A stretch of DNA of 64,000 nucleotides. It comes from Corynebacterium sp. HMSC05H05 (lineage in GTDB: Bacteria > Actinomycetota > Actinomycetes > Mycobacteriales > Mycobacteriaceae). A program made the position numbers and the translations under genes. The notes under the pieces were generated by a model. That model ran no database searches. It saw nothing but the letters and a program-made list of their open reading frames with translations, and was not told the DNA's origin. Positions 51,768 to 61,266 of this stretch are shown in pieces. Location of the stretch: contig NZ_KV788368.1 of assembly GCF_001807265.1 (NCBI RefSeq), positions 66,104-130,103 on the forward strand, written 5' to 3'. Position 1 is the first letter of the stretch. Every line of letters starts with the position of its first letter.

Positions 51768-53171
51768 CTATTCTTCGTTTTCGATGGCGTGGGTGCGGCC
51801 CGGGACGTCGGGCTCTTCCTTAGCCTCGCCCAGGGGCACGCGGGTGGAACCGAGGCCTTCCTTGACGGGGACCTTGGTGTTGGACTTGTCGCGTTTTGCC
51901 ATGCTCATCATGTGGTCGCGCACGGCGAGGAAGGACGTCTTCGAGTCCATGGTCTGCGTCTGTTGTGTGGCCATGGCTATCTCGTCGGCCGTGATTTCAC
52001 CGGAACGCAGCGAGACCATCTCGGCCCAGTAGCGCAGCCACACCGCGGCGACGGCGGCGACCGGCACGGCGAGGAATGCGCCGACGATGCCGAACAGGGT
52101 GCCGCCCACCGCAACAGCGAGCAGGACCACCGCGGCGTGCAGGCCCATGGCCTGGGACTGCAGGATCGGGGAGAGGACGTTGCCCTCGAGCTGCTGCACG
52201 GCGATGATGAGGATGAGCACGAACACAGCGTTCATGAACCCGTTGGACACCAGCGCGATGATCACGGCCAGCGCACCTGCGGAGATCGCACCGACGATGG
52301 GGATGAAGCCGGCGAAGAAGGTCACCACAGCCAGCACGGGCCACAGCGGAACGCCGAGGAAGAGCAGGCCGAGGCCGATGAAGATCGCGTCCACCATGGA
52401 CACGATGGCCTGGGTGCGGATGAAGCCGGACAGGGTGTTCCAGGAGCGCATGCACACCTCGGTGAGGTGCCAGCCGGCGCGCACGCCGGTGTACTTGCGT
52501 ACCCAGGGCAGGAAGCGGTCGCCGTCTTTGAGGAAGAAGAACAGCAGCACGAACGTCAATGCGAGCGTCGTGCCTATCGACGTAATCGCGCCGATGCCGG
52601 AGAACACCCCGGAGGCGATGTTCGACGCCTGGCCCTTCACAAACGCGGTGGCCTGATCCACCGTCTGCTGGATGCGTTCCGGCTCGAGGAAGGTGAAGTT
52701 CTGTTCTTTCAGCCAGGCGATGATCTGGTTGATGCCCTGTTCCGCCTGGTGGCCGAGCTCGGTGCCCTGCGATTTCACGGTCGGCGCCATCGCGGCGATG
52801 ATGCCGCCGAGGATGCCGAAGGTGCCGATCAAGGTGATGAACACGGCGAGGGCCGCAGGCACCTTGTGGTTTCGCATCCAGCGCACCGGCGGCCACAGCA
52901 CGGTGGCCAGGATCAGGGCGAGCAGGATGGGAAGTAGACCCATCCAGACCCATTTGAGCAGGTAGAGCAGGATCGCGGTGGCGGCGACGATGATGATGAA
53001 GCGCAGCGCCCAGGCGGCGGCGGTGCGGCCGTCGGAGGCGATGATGTCGCCGCGGTCCACAGGTTCCTTGGAGAGTTCCTGGGCCGCGTCTGCCGGGGTG
53101 GGCAGCATGCGGACATCGTCGACGGCGGTGTCGAGCGCGCCGACGTAGTCGTTGTTTTCGTGTTTAGTCAC
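51768..53171 (-). CDS. AI-2E family transporter
   Basis: 467 residues from GTG 53171. Eight membrane segments with the central periplasmic/cytosolic loop (residues 150-220) and the conserved GVPLWPVLAVVTFFAGFIPIVGAISAGALAVIIAL block of AI-2E/PerM proteins. The substrate is unknown; only a few members handle AI-2. CACAAT lies 6 nt before the GTG, so a leaderless start is plausible; the open frame reaches 53282 with an ATG. Confidence 0.85.
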   Translation of the reverse strand: MTKHENNDYVGALDTAVDDVRMLPTPADAAQELSKEPVDRGDIIASDGRTAAAWALRFIIIVAATAILLYLLKWVWMGLLPILLALILATVLWPPVRWMRNHKVPAALAVFITLIGTFGILGGIIAAMAPTVKSQGTELGHQAEQGINQIIAWLKEQNFTFLEPERIQQTVDQATAFVKGQASNIASGVFSGIGAITSIGTTLALTFVLLFFFLKDGDRFLPWVRKYTGVRAGWHLTEVCMRSWNTLSGFIRTQAIVSMVDAIFIGLGLLFLGVPLWPVLAVVTFFAGFIPIVGAISAGALAVIIALVSNGFMNAVFVLILIIAVQQLEGNVLSPILQSQAMGLHAAVVLLAVAVGGTLFGIVGAFLAVPVAAVAAVWLRYWAEMVSLRSGEITADEIAMATQQTQTMDSKTSFLAVRDHMMSMAKRDKSNTKVPVKEGLGSTRVPLGEAKEEPDVPGRTHAIENEE

Positions 53172-53313
53172 GCGCTCATTGTGCCAGAGATGCTGGTTGA
53201 TGCACATGTCGTGGGAGACGGAGGGGCGCCGCAAGGCAAAATGCTCTAGACCACAAGCAGAGATGAGTGTAGCGTGGGCCACAACCTGATCCTGATGTCA
53301 GAAAGGCCTAGAC

Positions 53314-54834
53314 ATGACCGTTTACCCGAACCCTGGAACTGAAGGCTCGAACGTCAAGTACCGCGAGCGCTACGACAACTACATCGGCGGCGACTGGGTC
53401 GCCCCGGTGGACGGCGAGTACTTCGACAACATCACCCCCGTCACCGGCGAAGTGTTCTGCCAGGTCGCGCGTGGCAAGGAAGCCGACATCAACCTCGCTC
53501 TCGACGCCGCGCATAAGGCCGCGCCCGCCTGGGGCAAGACCTCTCCGGCGGAGCGCGCGATGGTGCTGTTGAAGATCGCGGACCGGATGGAAGAGCACCT
53601 CGAAGAGATCGCGGTGGCTGAGACCTGGGAAAATGGCAAAGCTGTGCGCGAGACGCTCGCCGCCGACATCCCGCTGGCCATCGACCACTTCCGCTACTAC
53701 GCGGGTGCGCTGCGCGCGCAGGAGGGGCGCCTGAGCCAGATCGACGAAGACACCGTCGCCTACCACTTCAACGAGCCGCTTGGCGTGGTCGGCCAGATCA
53801 TTCCGTGGAACTTCCCGCTGCTCATGGCCGCGTGGAAGCTCGCCCCGGCGCTGGCTGCGGGCAACGCGATCGTGCTCAAACCGGCGGAGCAGACTCCGGC
53901 GTCGATCCTGTACCTGATGGATCTCGTCGGTGATCTCATTCCCGCGGGCGTGCTCAACATTGTCAACGGCATGGGCGACGAGGCGGGTGCTGCGCTGTCG
54001 GGCTCCGACCGCATCGCCAAGATCGCGTTCACCGGCTCCACCGAGGTGGGCAAGATCATCAACAAGGCTGCTGCGGACAAGATCATTCCGGTCACCCTCG
54101 AGCTCGGCGGCAAGTCCCCGGCGCTGTTCTTCGAGGACATCTTTGAAAAGGACGACGACTTCAAGAAGAAGGCCGTCGAGGGCTTCGCCATGTTCGCGCT
54201 GAACCAGGGTGAGGTGTGCACCTGTCCGTCGCGTGCGCTGGTGCACGAGTCCATCGCGGACGAGTTCCTGGAGCTGGGCGTGCAGCGCGTCAAGCAGATC
54301 AAGACCGGTAATCCGCTGGACACCGAGACCATGATGGGTGCGCAGGCCTCCACCGAGCAGATGAACAAGATTCAGTCCTACCTGGAGCTCGGCCCGCAGG
54401 AGGGTGCTGAGGTGCTCACCGGCGGCGGCGTGAACAAGATCGACGGCCTGGAAAACGGCCTCTACATCGAGCCGACCGTGTTCAAGGGCACCAACGACAT
54501 GCGCATCTTCCAGGAGGAGATTTTCGGTCCGGTGATGTCCGTGACCACCTTCAAGGATTTTGACGAGGCCATCTCCATCGCCAACGACACCATCTACGGT
54601 CTGGGCGCGGGTGTGTGGGCGCGCTCCGGCACCACGGCTTACAAGGCGGGCCGCGCCATTCAGGCTGGTCGCGTGTGGGTGAACCAGTACCACACCTACC
54701 CGGCCCACGCGGCGTTCGGCGGCTACAAGCAGTCCGGCATCGGCCGCGAGACGCACCTGATGATGCTGGACCACTACCAGCAGACCAAGAACCTCCTGGT
54801 GTCCTACTCGGAGCAGGAGACGGGCCTGTTCTAA
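53314..54834 (+). CDS. ald: Aldehyde dehydrogenase (NAD)
   Basis: 506 residues, full length. NAD-binding [21 protein letters not shown], the Rossmann G-x4-G motif [12 protein letters not shown] near 240, catalytic Glu in [12 protein letters not shown] and catalytic Cys in [13 protein letters not shown] near 300. It oxidises acetaldehyde or similar aldehydes to the acid. Conserved next to the dnaK operon in Corynebacterium. ATG 53314 follows AAAGG; it ends in the terminator at 54858. Confidence 0.93.
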   Translation: MTVYPNPGTEGSNVKYRERYDNYIGGDWVAPVDGEYFDNITPVTGEVFCQVARGKEADINLALDAAHKAAPAWGKTSPAERAMVLLKIADRMEEHLEEIAVAETWENGKAVRETLAADIPLAIDHFRYYAGALRAQEGRLSQIDEDTVAYHFNEPLGVVGQIIPWNFPLLMAAWKLAPALAAGNAIVLKPAEQTPASILYLMDLVGDLIPAGVLNIVNGMGDEAGAALSGSDRIAKIAFTGSTEVGKIINKAAADKIIPVTLELGGKSPALFFEDIFEKDDDFKKKAVEGFAMFALNQGEVCTCPSRALVHESIADEFLELGVQRVKQIKTGNPLDTETMMGAQASTEQMNKIQSYLELGPQEGAEVLTGGGVNKIDGLENGLYIEPTVFKGTNDMRIFQEEIFGPVMSVTTFKDFDEAISIANDTIYGLGAGVWARSGTTAYKAGRAIQAGRVWVNQYHTYPAHAAFGGYKQSGIGRETHLMMLDHYQQTKNLLVSYSEQETGLF

Positions 54835-54838
54835 GCAG

Positions 54839-54851
54839 TTGCTTGTCGACG
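54839..54851 (+). repeat. Intergenic copy of dispersed motif TTGCTTGTCGACG
   Basis: Starts 5 bp after the ald stop codon; the CCTCCGG extension follows 6 bp later and forms the first arm of the ald terminator. Confidence 0.6.
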
Positions 54852-54857
54852 ATTGCG

Positions 54858-54888
54858 CCTCCGGTTGCCCTCGCAACCGGAGGTTTTT
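54858..54888 (+). terminator. Intrinsic terminator of ald
   Basis: CCTCCGGTTGC, loop CCTC, GCAACCGGAGG, then TTTTT. Confidence 0.9.
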
Positions 54889-54929
54889 CTTCGCGTTGAA
54901 CTGCAGAAACAAAGAAAGTTGCGTCGAGT

Positions 54930-54958
54930 GGGAACAACTTTGCCGCACGTGCCGTTGT
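54930..54958 (+). promoter_or_regulatory. SigH-type promoter of dnaK
   Basis: GGGAAC (54930-54935), 17 bp, CGTTGT (54953-54958) fits the corynebacterial SigH heat/oxidative-stress consensus (GGGAA ... GTT). Confidence 0.6.
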
Positions 54959-54962
54959 TACC

Positions 54963-54983
54963 TATGAGTGCGACAGACTCAAG
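54963..54983. promoter_or_regulatory. HAIR operator (HspR) upstream of dnaK
   Basis: TATGAGT-GCGACAG-ACTCAAG, 12 of 14 positions matching CTTGAGT-N7-ACTCAAG. The right half covers the likely -35 of a second promoter whose -10 is TATAGT at 55001-55006. Confidence 0.78.
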
Positions 54984-55078
54984 AACGTCGCCGCCGGTGT
55001 TATAGTGGTGGCCGTCAAGTTGAGTCGAAGCACATCAACTTACTGATAAACCACTTCTCAACAGGAGGAATAACTCTT

Positions 55079-56920
<1,842 letters not shown>

Positions 56921-56934
56921 GGAGGCGACGTCTG

Positions 56935-57630
56935 ATGACGAATCCGCAGAACGAGCAGATGCCGGACAACCCGGGCGCTCCGGAGGCCACGGACCCCGAG
57001 TACGTGTCCCCCGACCAGGCGGAAACGCTCGCCGACGAGGCCGCTGAGTCCGAGGCGCTTGCCACGGACGAAGACCCCCTCTTAGCCGCGGACGCCGAGC
57101 TCGAGGACGCCGCGAAGATCGCGGAGAACGAGATCGACCCGGACGCGGACGGCGACGGCGCAGTCAGCGACATCGAGCTGCAGCTAGCGGAGCGCACCGA
57201 GTCGCTCCAGCGAGTCAGCGCGGAGTACGCGAACTACCGCCGCCGCACCGAGCGTGAGCGCGGCGAGCTGGCCAACACCGCGAAGGCGAAGTTTGCCACC
57301 CAGCTGCTGCCGCTTCTGGACGACTTGGATCTGGCCGAGCAGCACGGCGACTTGGAGCAGGGCCCACTGAAGGCTTTCGCCGACAAGTTCCGCACGATCG
57401 TTGCCGGCCAGGGCATCAAGGAGTTCGGTGCCGAGGGCGACGCGTTCAACCCGGAGATCCACGAGGCAGTGCAGGACCTGTCCCAGGGCGACACCAAGGC
57501 CGTGGGCACGGTGCTGCGCAAGGGCTACATGATCGGGGACCGCCTGGTGCGAAACGCCATGGTGATCATTGCGGATCCTGCCGATCCCGCCGAGTCGGCC
57601 GGCGAGCCAGACGCCGACACCGCCGAGTAG
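56935..57630 (+). CDS. grpE: Nucleotide exchange factor GrpE
   Basis: 231 residues, 14 bp after dnaK. A long acidic N-terminus ([19 protein letters not shown]...), helical dimer region ([31 protein letters not shown]) and the beta-domain [23 protein letters not shown] ... [19 protein letters not shown]. It releases ADP from DnaK. Confidence 0.95.
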   Translation: MTNPQNEQMPDNPGAPEATDPEYVSPDQAETLADEAAESEALATDEDPLLAADAELEDAAKIAENEIDPDADGDGAVSDIELQLAERTESLQRVSAEYANYRRRTERERGELANTAKAKFATQLLPLLDDLDLAEQHGDLEQGPLKAFADKFRTIVAGQGIKEFGAEGDAFNPEIHEAVQDLSQGDTKAVGTVLRKGYMIGDRLVRNAMVIIADPADPAESAGEPDADTAE

Positions 57631-57648
57631 ATACCACGCTCGGATGTC

Positions 57649-57699
57649 AGGGCCGGGGAATGAGGTAGCGCGGACCCACGCGGCCTCGTCCCCGGCCCT
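57649..57699 (+). terminator. Long stem-loop between grpE and dnaJ
   Basis: AGGGCCGGGGA and TCCCCGGCCCT form an 11-bp stem closing a 29-nt loop, 19 bp after grpE. No T-run follows, so it may attenuate rather than end transcription; the region to 57775 also holds a HAIR-like site. Confidence 0.5.
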
Positions 57700-57725
57700 T
57701 GTACTTAGATACATTAGTGAACAAA

Positions 57726-57746
57726 CTTTAGCGAGACAGACTCAAT
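57726..57746. promoter_or_regulatory. Second HAIR-like operator, upstream of dnaJ
   Basis: CTTTAGC-GAGACAG-ACTCAAT: 5 of 7 and 6 of 7 matches to the HAIR halves, and the GACAGACTCAA part is identical to the dnaK site. Suggests that dnaJ-hspR has its own HspR-controlled promoter. Confidence 0.6.
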
Positions 57747-57775
57747 ACTCTTTGTAGGAGAAAGGAGGGTGCGAG

Positions 57776-58960
57776 ATGGCCATGCAGCAAGAATGGGCCG
57801 ATAAGGACTATTACGGCGACTTGGGCGTGAGCTCGTCGGCAAGCGCTGCCGATATTAAGAAGGCATACCGCAAGCTCGCACGCGAAAACCACCCCGACTC
57901 GAACCCCGGCGACAAGAAAGCGGAGGAGAAGTTCAAGCGGGTGGCCGAGGCGTACGACGTTGTCGGCGACGAGCAGAAACGCAAGGAATACGACCAGCTG
58001 AAATCCATGATCAGCTCGGGCGGCTTCGGCCGCTTCGGGCGGGGAGGAGGGTCCGGCTTTCCGGGCGGGTTTCGCGGCACGGAAGCGGAATTCGACCTCT
58101 CCGACATCTTCGGATCAGCCGCTGGTGGACAAGCTGGAGACAGCGGCCTTGGTGATATCTTCGGTGGCTTCTTTGGCGGCCGCGGCGGTGCTGGCAGGAA
58201 CGCTCGGCCGTCGCGGGGGGCCGACGTCGAAACGGAAATAACCCTCGACTTCCGCGAGGCAGCCAAGGGCACGACCATCCCGGTCGAGCTCACCGGCGAT
58301 GCGCCGTGCACCACCTGCCATGGCTCCGGCTCCAAGGACGGCAAGACCCACACCTGCCAGACGTGCTCCGGCTCCGGCTACATCCGCGAGAACTCCGGCG
58401 CGTTCGGCATGGCACGGCCCTGCACGAACTGCGGCGGCACCGGCGAGGTCATCGAGGACCCCTGCACCACCTGCGGCGGCACCGGCACTGTGCGGCGCAC
58501 CCGGTCGATCACCGTGCGCATCCCCGCCGGCGTGATCGACGGGCAGAAGGTGCGCCTGGCGGGCCAGGGCGAGGCGGGGCCGAACGGCACGCCCGCCGGC
58601 GACCTGTTCGTCACCGTGCACGTGCGCAACGACGAGGTGTTCACCCGCTCAGGAGACGACCTTGAGGTCACTGTCCCGGTCGCGTTTTCCGAGGTCGCCC
58701 TCGGCGCAACCATCACGGTGCCCACCCTGGACAACCCGGTGAAGGTGAAGGTTCCGGCTGGCACTCCGAACGGGCGCACCCTGCGTGTGAAGGGTCGCGG
58801 CATCCCGAAGCGCTCCGGCGCCGCCGGCGACCTGATGGTCACCGTTGAGGTGAAGGTGCCCAAGGACCTGGATCCGTCCGCCACCTCCGCGCTGCGCGCC
58901 TACGCCCAGGCTGAGAAAGACTCCGGCTTCGACCCGCGCGCCGGGTGGGCCGGTCTCTAG
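57776..58960 (+). CDS. dnaJ: Hsp40 co-chaperone DnaJ
   Basis: 394 residues. J-domain with [39 protein letters not shown] motif near residue 39; G/F-rich region to about 145; four zinc-binding CxxCxGxG repeats ([32 protein letters not shown]); C-terminal client-binding domains. It delivers clients to DnaK. ATG 57776 with AGGAGAAAGGAGGG upstream. Confidence 0.96.
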   Translation: MAMQQEWADKDYYGDLGVSSSASAADIKKAYRKLARENHPDSNPGDKKAEEKFKRVAEAYDVVGDEQKRKEYDQLKSMISSGGFGRFGRGGGSGFPGGFRGTEAEFDLSDIFGSAAGGQAGDSGLGDIFGGFFGGRGGAGRNARPSRGADVETEITLDFREAAKGTTIPVELTGDAPCTTCHGSGSKDGKTHTCQTCSGSGYIRENSGAFGMARPCTNCGGTGEVIEDPCTTCGGTGTVRRTRSITVRIPAGVIDGQKVRLAGQGEAGPNGTPAGDLFVTVHVRNDEVFTRSGDDLEVTVPVAFSEVALGATITVPTLDNPVKVKVPAGTPNGRTLRVKGRGIPKRSGAAGDLMVTVEVKVPKDLDPSATSALRAYAQAEKDSGFDPRAGWAGL

Positions 58961-58981
58961 CCCAGGAAGGAGGTGTAGACG

Positions 58982-59392
58982 ATGGATGAAAAACAGGAGT
59001 ACTTTGTCATCTCCGTCGCCGCTGAGCTGACCGGCATGCACGCGCAGACGCTGCGCACCTACGACCGGCTCGGCCTGGTCACGCCGATGCGCACCAAGGG
59101 TGGCGGCCGCCGCTACTCGCGGCGCGACATCTCCATGCTGCGCCGCATCCAGCACCTCTCCCAGGAGGAGGGCGTCAACCTCGCCGGCATTAAGACGATC
59201 ATCGAGCTCTCCCAGCAGATCGAGGACCTCCAGGACGAACTGGAAACCCAGCGCGGCCACAACGAGGAGCTGCGCCAGAAGCTGCAGTCCGGCGGGCGCC
59301 GGGGTGGCGAGCTCGTGCACGTGCCACGCTCCACCGCGGTGGTCACGTGGGAGCCAGCTGCTTCTCGACGCCGCCGGCGCAGCGCGCGGTAG
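58982..59392 (+). CDS. hspR: MerR-family heat-shock repressor HspR
   Basis: 136 residues. YFVISVAAELTGMHAQTLRTYDRLGLVTPMRTKGGGRRYSRRDISMLRRIQ is the MerR helix-turn-helix and wing; a coiled coil follows, and the tail TAVVTWEPAASRRRRRSAR is the short hydrophobic-plus-basic end typical of HspR. It binds HAIR elements together with DnaK as co-repressor. The last 57 bp recur at 60181-60237. Confidence 0.93.
   Translation: MDEKQEYFVISVAAELTGMHAQTLRTYDRLGLVTPMRTKGGGRRYSRRDISMLRRIQHLSQEEGVNLAGIKTIIELSQQIEDLQDELETQRGHNEELRQKLQSGGRRGGELVHVPRSTAVVTWEPAASRRRRRSAR
59336..59392 (+). repeat. 57-bp direct repeat, copy A (hspR 3' end)
   Basis: Covers the last 18 codons and stop of hspR. Copy B at 60181-60237 differs at four positions; similarity ends abruptly at both borders. 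Confidence 0.85.
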
Positions 59393-59573
59393 GTGTGTCC
59401 CCTTATGGGCGTTGCGCTTGGAGCCCATCAACGCGTGATTGTCTGGACGCAGGTGTGGTCGATCAACCCCACCGAACGGCTTAGCCGGGGGGATCCGCCG
59501 GCGCATTTGCGTAAAGGTTTAAGGACAGTGGAGTAACTACGTCTGCGTAGAAATCAAGCCTTAGGAAACTGCA
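59393..59573. other. Intergenic region after hspR
   Basis: No convincing ORF. The only structure seen is the small inverted repeat TACG-TCTG-CGTA near 59538. Confidence 0.5.
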
Positions 59574-59611
59574 AAAAGGGCGCGGACTTCAATAGTGCCG
59601 CGCCCTTTTTC
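59574..59611. terminator. Bidirectional terminator between hspR and the small membrane gene
   Basis: AAAAAGGGCGCGG and CCGCGCCCTTTTT form a 13-bp stem around an 11-12-nt loop, with A and T runs usable from both directions. Confidence 0.88.
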
Positions 59612-59626
59612 GCTTAGAAAGCTCGT

Positions 59627-59782
59627 TTACAAACTATCCATTTGCTTTTCGGCATCTGTACGCAAATCCGCTTTATTCACTGATCGGTACCCGTTGGCGA
59701 AGCCCTTCAGAATTTTGACTACCCACCAAATCACCGCAATTACGATGAAAGCAAGGATCGCATAGACGAGAAATTCCTGCAT
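59627..59782 (-). CDS. 51-residue single-pass membrane protein
   Basis: MQEFLVYAILAFIVIAVIWWVVKIL then GFANGYRSVNKADLRTDAEKQMDSL: one N-terminal membrane helix and a charged cytoplasmic tail. The ATG at 59782 lacks a close ribosome site, but an in-frame ATT at 59794 stands 7 nt after AGGAG, so initiation at ATT (adding four residues) is possible. Followed by the terminator at 59574-59611. Function unknown. Confidence 0.6.
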   Translation of the reverse strand: MQEFLVYAILAFIVIAVIWWVVKILKGFANGYRSVNKADLRTDAEKQMDSL

Positions 59783-59978
59783 CGAGAAATTAATTGTCGG
59801 TCTCCTGTCAGGTACAGCAATTACAACAAATTCACCGCAATGGTAAGGCGGCCAGTTATCTGACGCACGATTGAGAAATCGTTCGTATCCAATCTGTTAC
59901 GTAGCGATCGGCGCAAAGCACCCAATGTCCCTTGGCGCCAGGGTGGTTGTGAACGACGAACGTAGGAGATTTTGTTCA

Positions 59979-60121
59979 TGACCGATTCACAGTTGCTTCA
60001 GTTGGTGCCGTCGGCGTTGACGTCGGCTGCGGCCGTTGATGCCTCGGTGTCCACCAGAATGATCAAGCCTAAGACGTCGCGCGAGGGAGTCGAGGAGGTC
60101 CCCTGTATACTCTCCCCATGA
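59979..60121 (+). CDS. Small ORF of 47 residues, unknown
   Basis: MTDSQLLQLVPSALTSAAAV and so on. AGGAG lies 9 nt upstream. It could be a true small gene or the remnant of a longer one; no family recognised. Its stop overlaps the next small ORF by 4 bp (ATGA at 60118). Confidence 0.35.
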
Positions 60122-60237
60122 AAGCCCCGGAACGATCCCTGCGAAAGCAAATCGCCGGGGTTACTGAATTTCCTTCTTCAGCGGGGGTCACGTGGGAGCC
60201 AGTTGCCTCTCGACGTCGCCGGCGCAGCGCGCGGTAG
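60118..60237 (+). CDS. 39-residue ORF ending in the HspR C-terminal tail
   Basis: Residues 1-21 (MKAPERSLRKQIAGVTEFPS and one more) are unrelated to HspR; residues 22-39 (GVTWEPVASRRRRRSAR and preceding) are the HspR tail in the same frame. A TATACT hexamer ends 6 nt before the ATG, as for a leaderless transcript. The product could compete with HspR for DnaK or for self-association, or it may be an accident of recombination. Confidence 0.35.
   Translation: MKAPERSLRKQIAGVTEFPSSAGVTWEPVASRRRRRSAR
60181..60237 (+). repeat. 57-bp direct repeat, copy B
   Basis: Four differences from copy A over 57 bp; one is silent in the shared frame. The block 59393-60180 between the copies is 788 bp. Confidence 0.85.
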
Positions 60238-60262
60238 CGATCGGAGTTTTAAACTCGGCCGC

Positions 60263-60682
60263 ATGATGACTAAGGCTGGCGCTCCGCCGCTGCTCAAAGA
60301 GACCGGTCCGTGGCGGTTCCGTTTCCCGGAAGTCATCCTGCTGGTTGCGGCGTTCGCGTGGATGGTGGTTGAGGATGCGAACGCCGAAATCAGCGCCGGT
60401 TTTGGGTTTGCATTGTTCTTCGTCGCTCCGATGTTTCTGGGTGTTTTACTGATGTGCATGGTGCTGGGCATTCCGCTGCAGCGCCAGCCGGTGAACAAGT
60501 TTTGGGGAGATGCCGCCTACATCGTGGTGGGCGTTCTCGTCGCAGTAATTTTGGCTAAAAGTGACAATCCGTACGGTGCGCTGCCGGCCATCATGCCGTA
60601 CGTCGCCGCAGCCATAATTCTGACCGGGGTCTCCGCGGCGCTGCGGCGCGCAATTGCGCTCCTGGCGTGGAAGAGGAAGTGA
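60263..60682 (+). CDS. Small four-helix membrane protein, paralogue 1
   Basis: 139 residues. PPLLKETGPWRFRFPEV leads into four hydrophobic segments (ILLVAAFAWMVV, FGFALFFVAPMFLGVLLMCMVLGI, AAYIVVGVLVAVILA, IMPYVAAAIILTGVSAAL) and a basic end AWKRK. No known family. TAAACT stands 7 nt before the ATG (leaderless). The neighbour at 60708 shares PPLLK-T-PW-FR-PE, IPLQ/GLPLQ-R-VN and the C-terminal R-A-I/L pattern, so the two arose by tandem duplication. Confidence 0.7.
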   Translation: MMTKAGAPPLLKETGPWRFRFPEVILLVAAFAWMVVEDANAEISAGFGFALFFVAPMFLGVLLMCMVLGIPLQRQPVNKFWGDAAYIVVGVLVAVILAKSDNPYGALPAIMPYVAAAIILTGVSAALRRAIALLAWKRK

Positions 60683-60707
60683 CGCAGAGGATCGTATACT
60701 CGGCAGC

Positions 60708-61112
60708 ATGATGGCAGGTGTCAGCGAACCGCCGCTTCTCAAAGACACGCGACCGTGGGGTTTTCGCATCCCCGAGTTTCTGCTGATCGCGATTTTGTGT
60801 GTCGCGTTTCCAGGCGTGGCGGTATTCGGCGGCTACTTCGTCATCCCCGTGCTGGGGATGCTGGCCGCGGCACTGCTCATCGGGCTTCCGCTGCAGAACC
60901 GCCGGGTGAACGATTTCATTGTTGACGCTGGCTACTTGGGCGTCGCGTACGTCATTGGCCTCGTGCTGAGGCTGACCGGGTTTCCGTACGAGGATCAGTT
61001 TTGGCTCAACGCCACACTCGGTTCGGTGTCCATTGTGCTGCAGATCGTCGGGTGGTCGGCGCTGATCCGGCGGGCGCTGGGGTATCGGCAGTGGAAGTCG
61101 AATGTGGAATGA
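60708..61112 (+). CDS. Small four-helix membrane protein, paralogue 2
   Basis: 134 residues, same plan as paralogue 1: PPLLKDTRPWGFRIPEF, four membrane segments, GLPLQNRRVNDF, end RRALGYRQWK. TATACT (60695-60700) lies exactly 7 nt before ATG 60708; the leader CGGCAGC resembles CGGCCGC of paralogue 1, so the promoter was duplicated with the gene. The terminator at 61118 follows. Function unknown. Confidence 0.72.
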   Translation: MMAGVSEPPLLKDTRPWGFRIPEFLLIAILCVAFPGVAVFGGYFVIPVLGMLAAALLIGLPLQNRRVNDFIVDAGYLGVAYVIGLVLRLTGFPYEDQFWLNATLGSVSIVLQIVGWSALIRRALGYRQWKSNVE

Positions 61113-61117
61113 CAAAA

Positions 61118-61153
61118 CGCCCGCGCAACGAACACGTGAGCGCGGGCGTTTGT
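61118..61153 (+). terminator. Terminator after paralogue 2
   Basis: AACGCCCGCGC and GCGCGGGCGTT, 11-bp stem, 14-nt loop, then TTGTGCTT; weak T-run. Beyond it (to 61266) the only structure is a hairpin CCTAGCC/GGCTAGG near 61180. Confidence 0.7.
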
Positions 61154-61266
61154 GCTTAGAAAATTCGAAACGCTTCCTAGCCATGGAGGGCTAGGGGCCT
61201 TTTAAAGCCTCCATAACACTACATATGTCGATGTGTTTCCGCAGTGTGGAGGCTGCCGAGCCGGAC

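Noticed and set aside
58982..60237. Second full hspR copy at 60.2 kb
   Set aside because: Only the last 57 bp are duplicated; no helix-turn-helix region is present.
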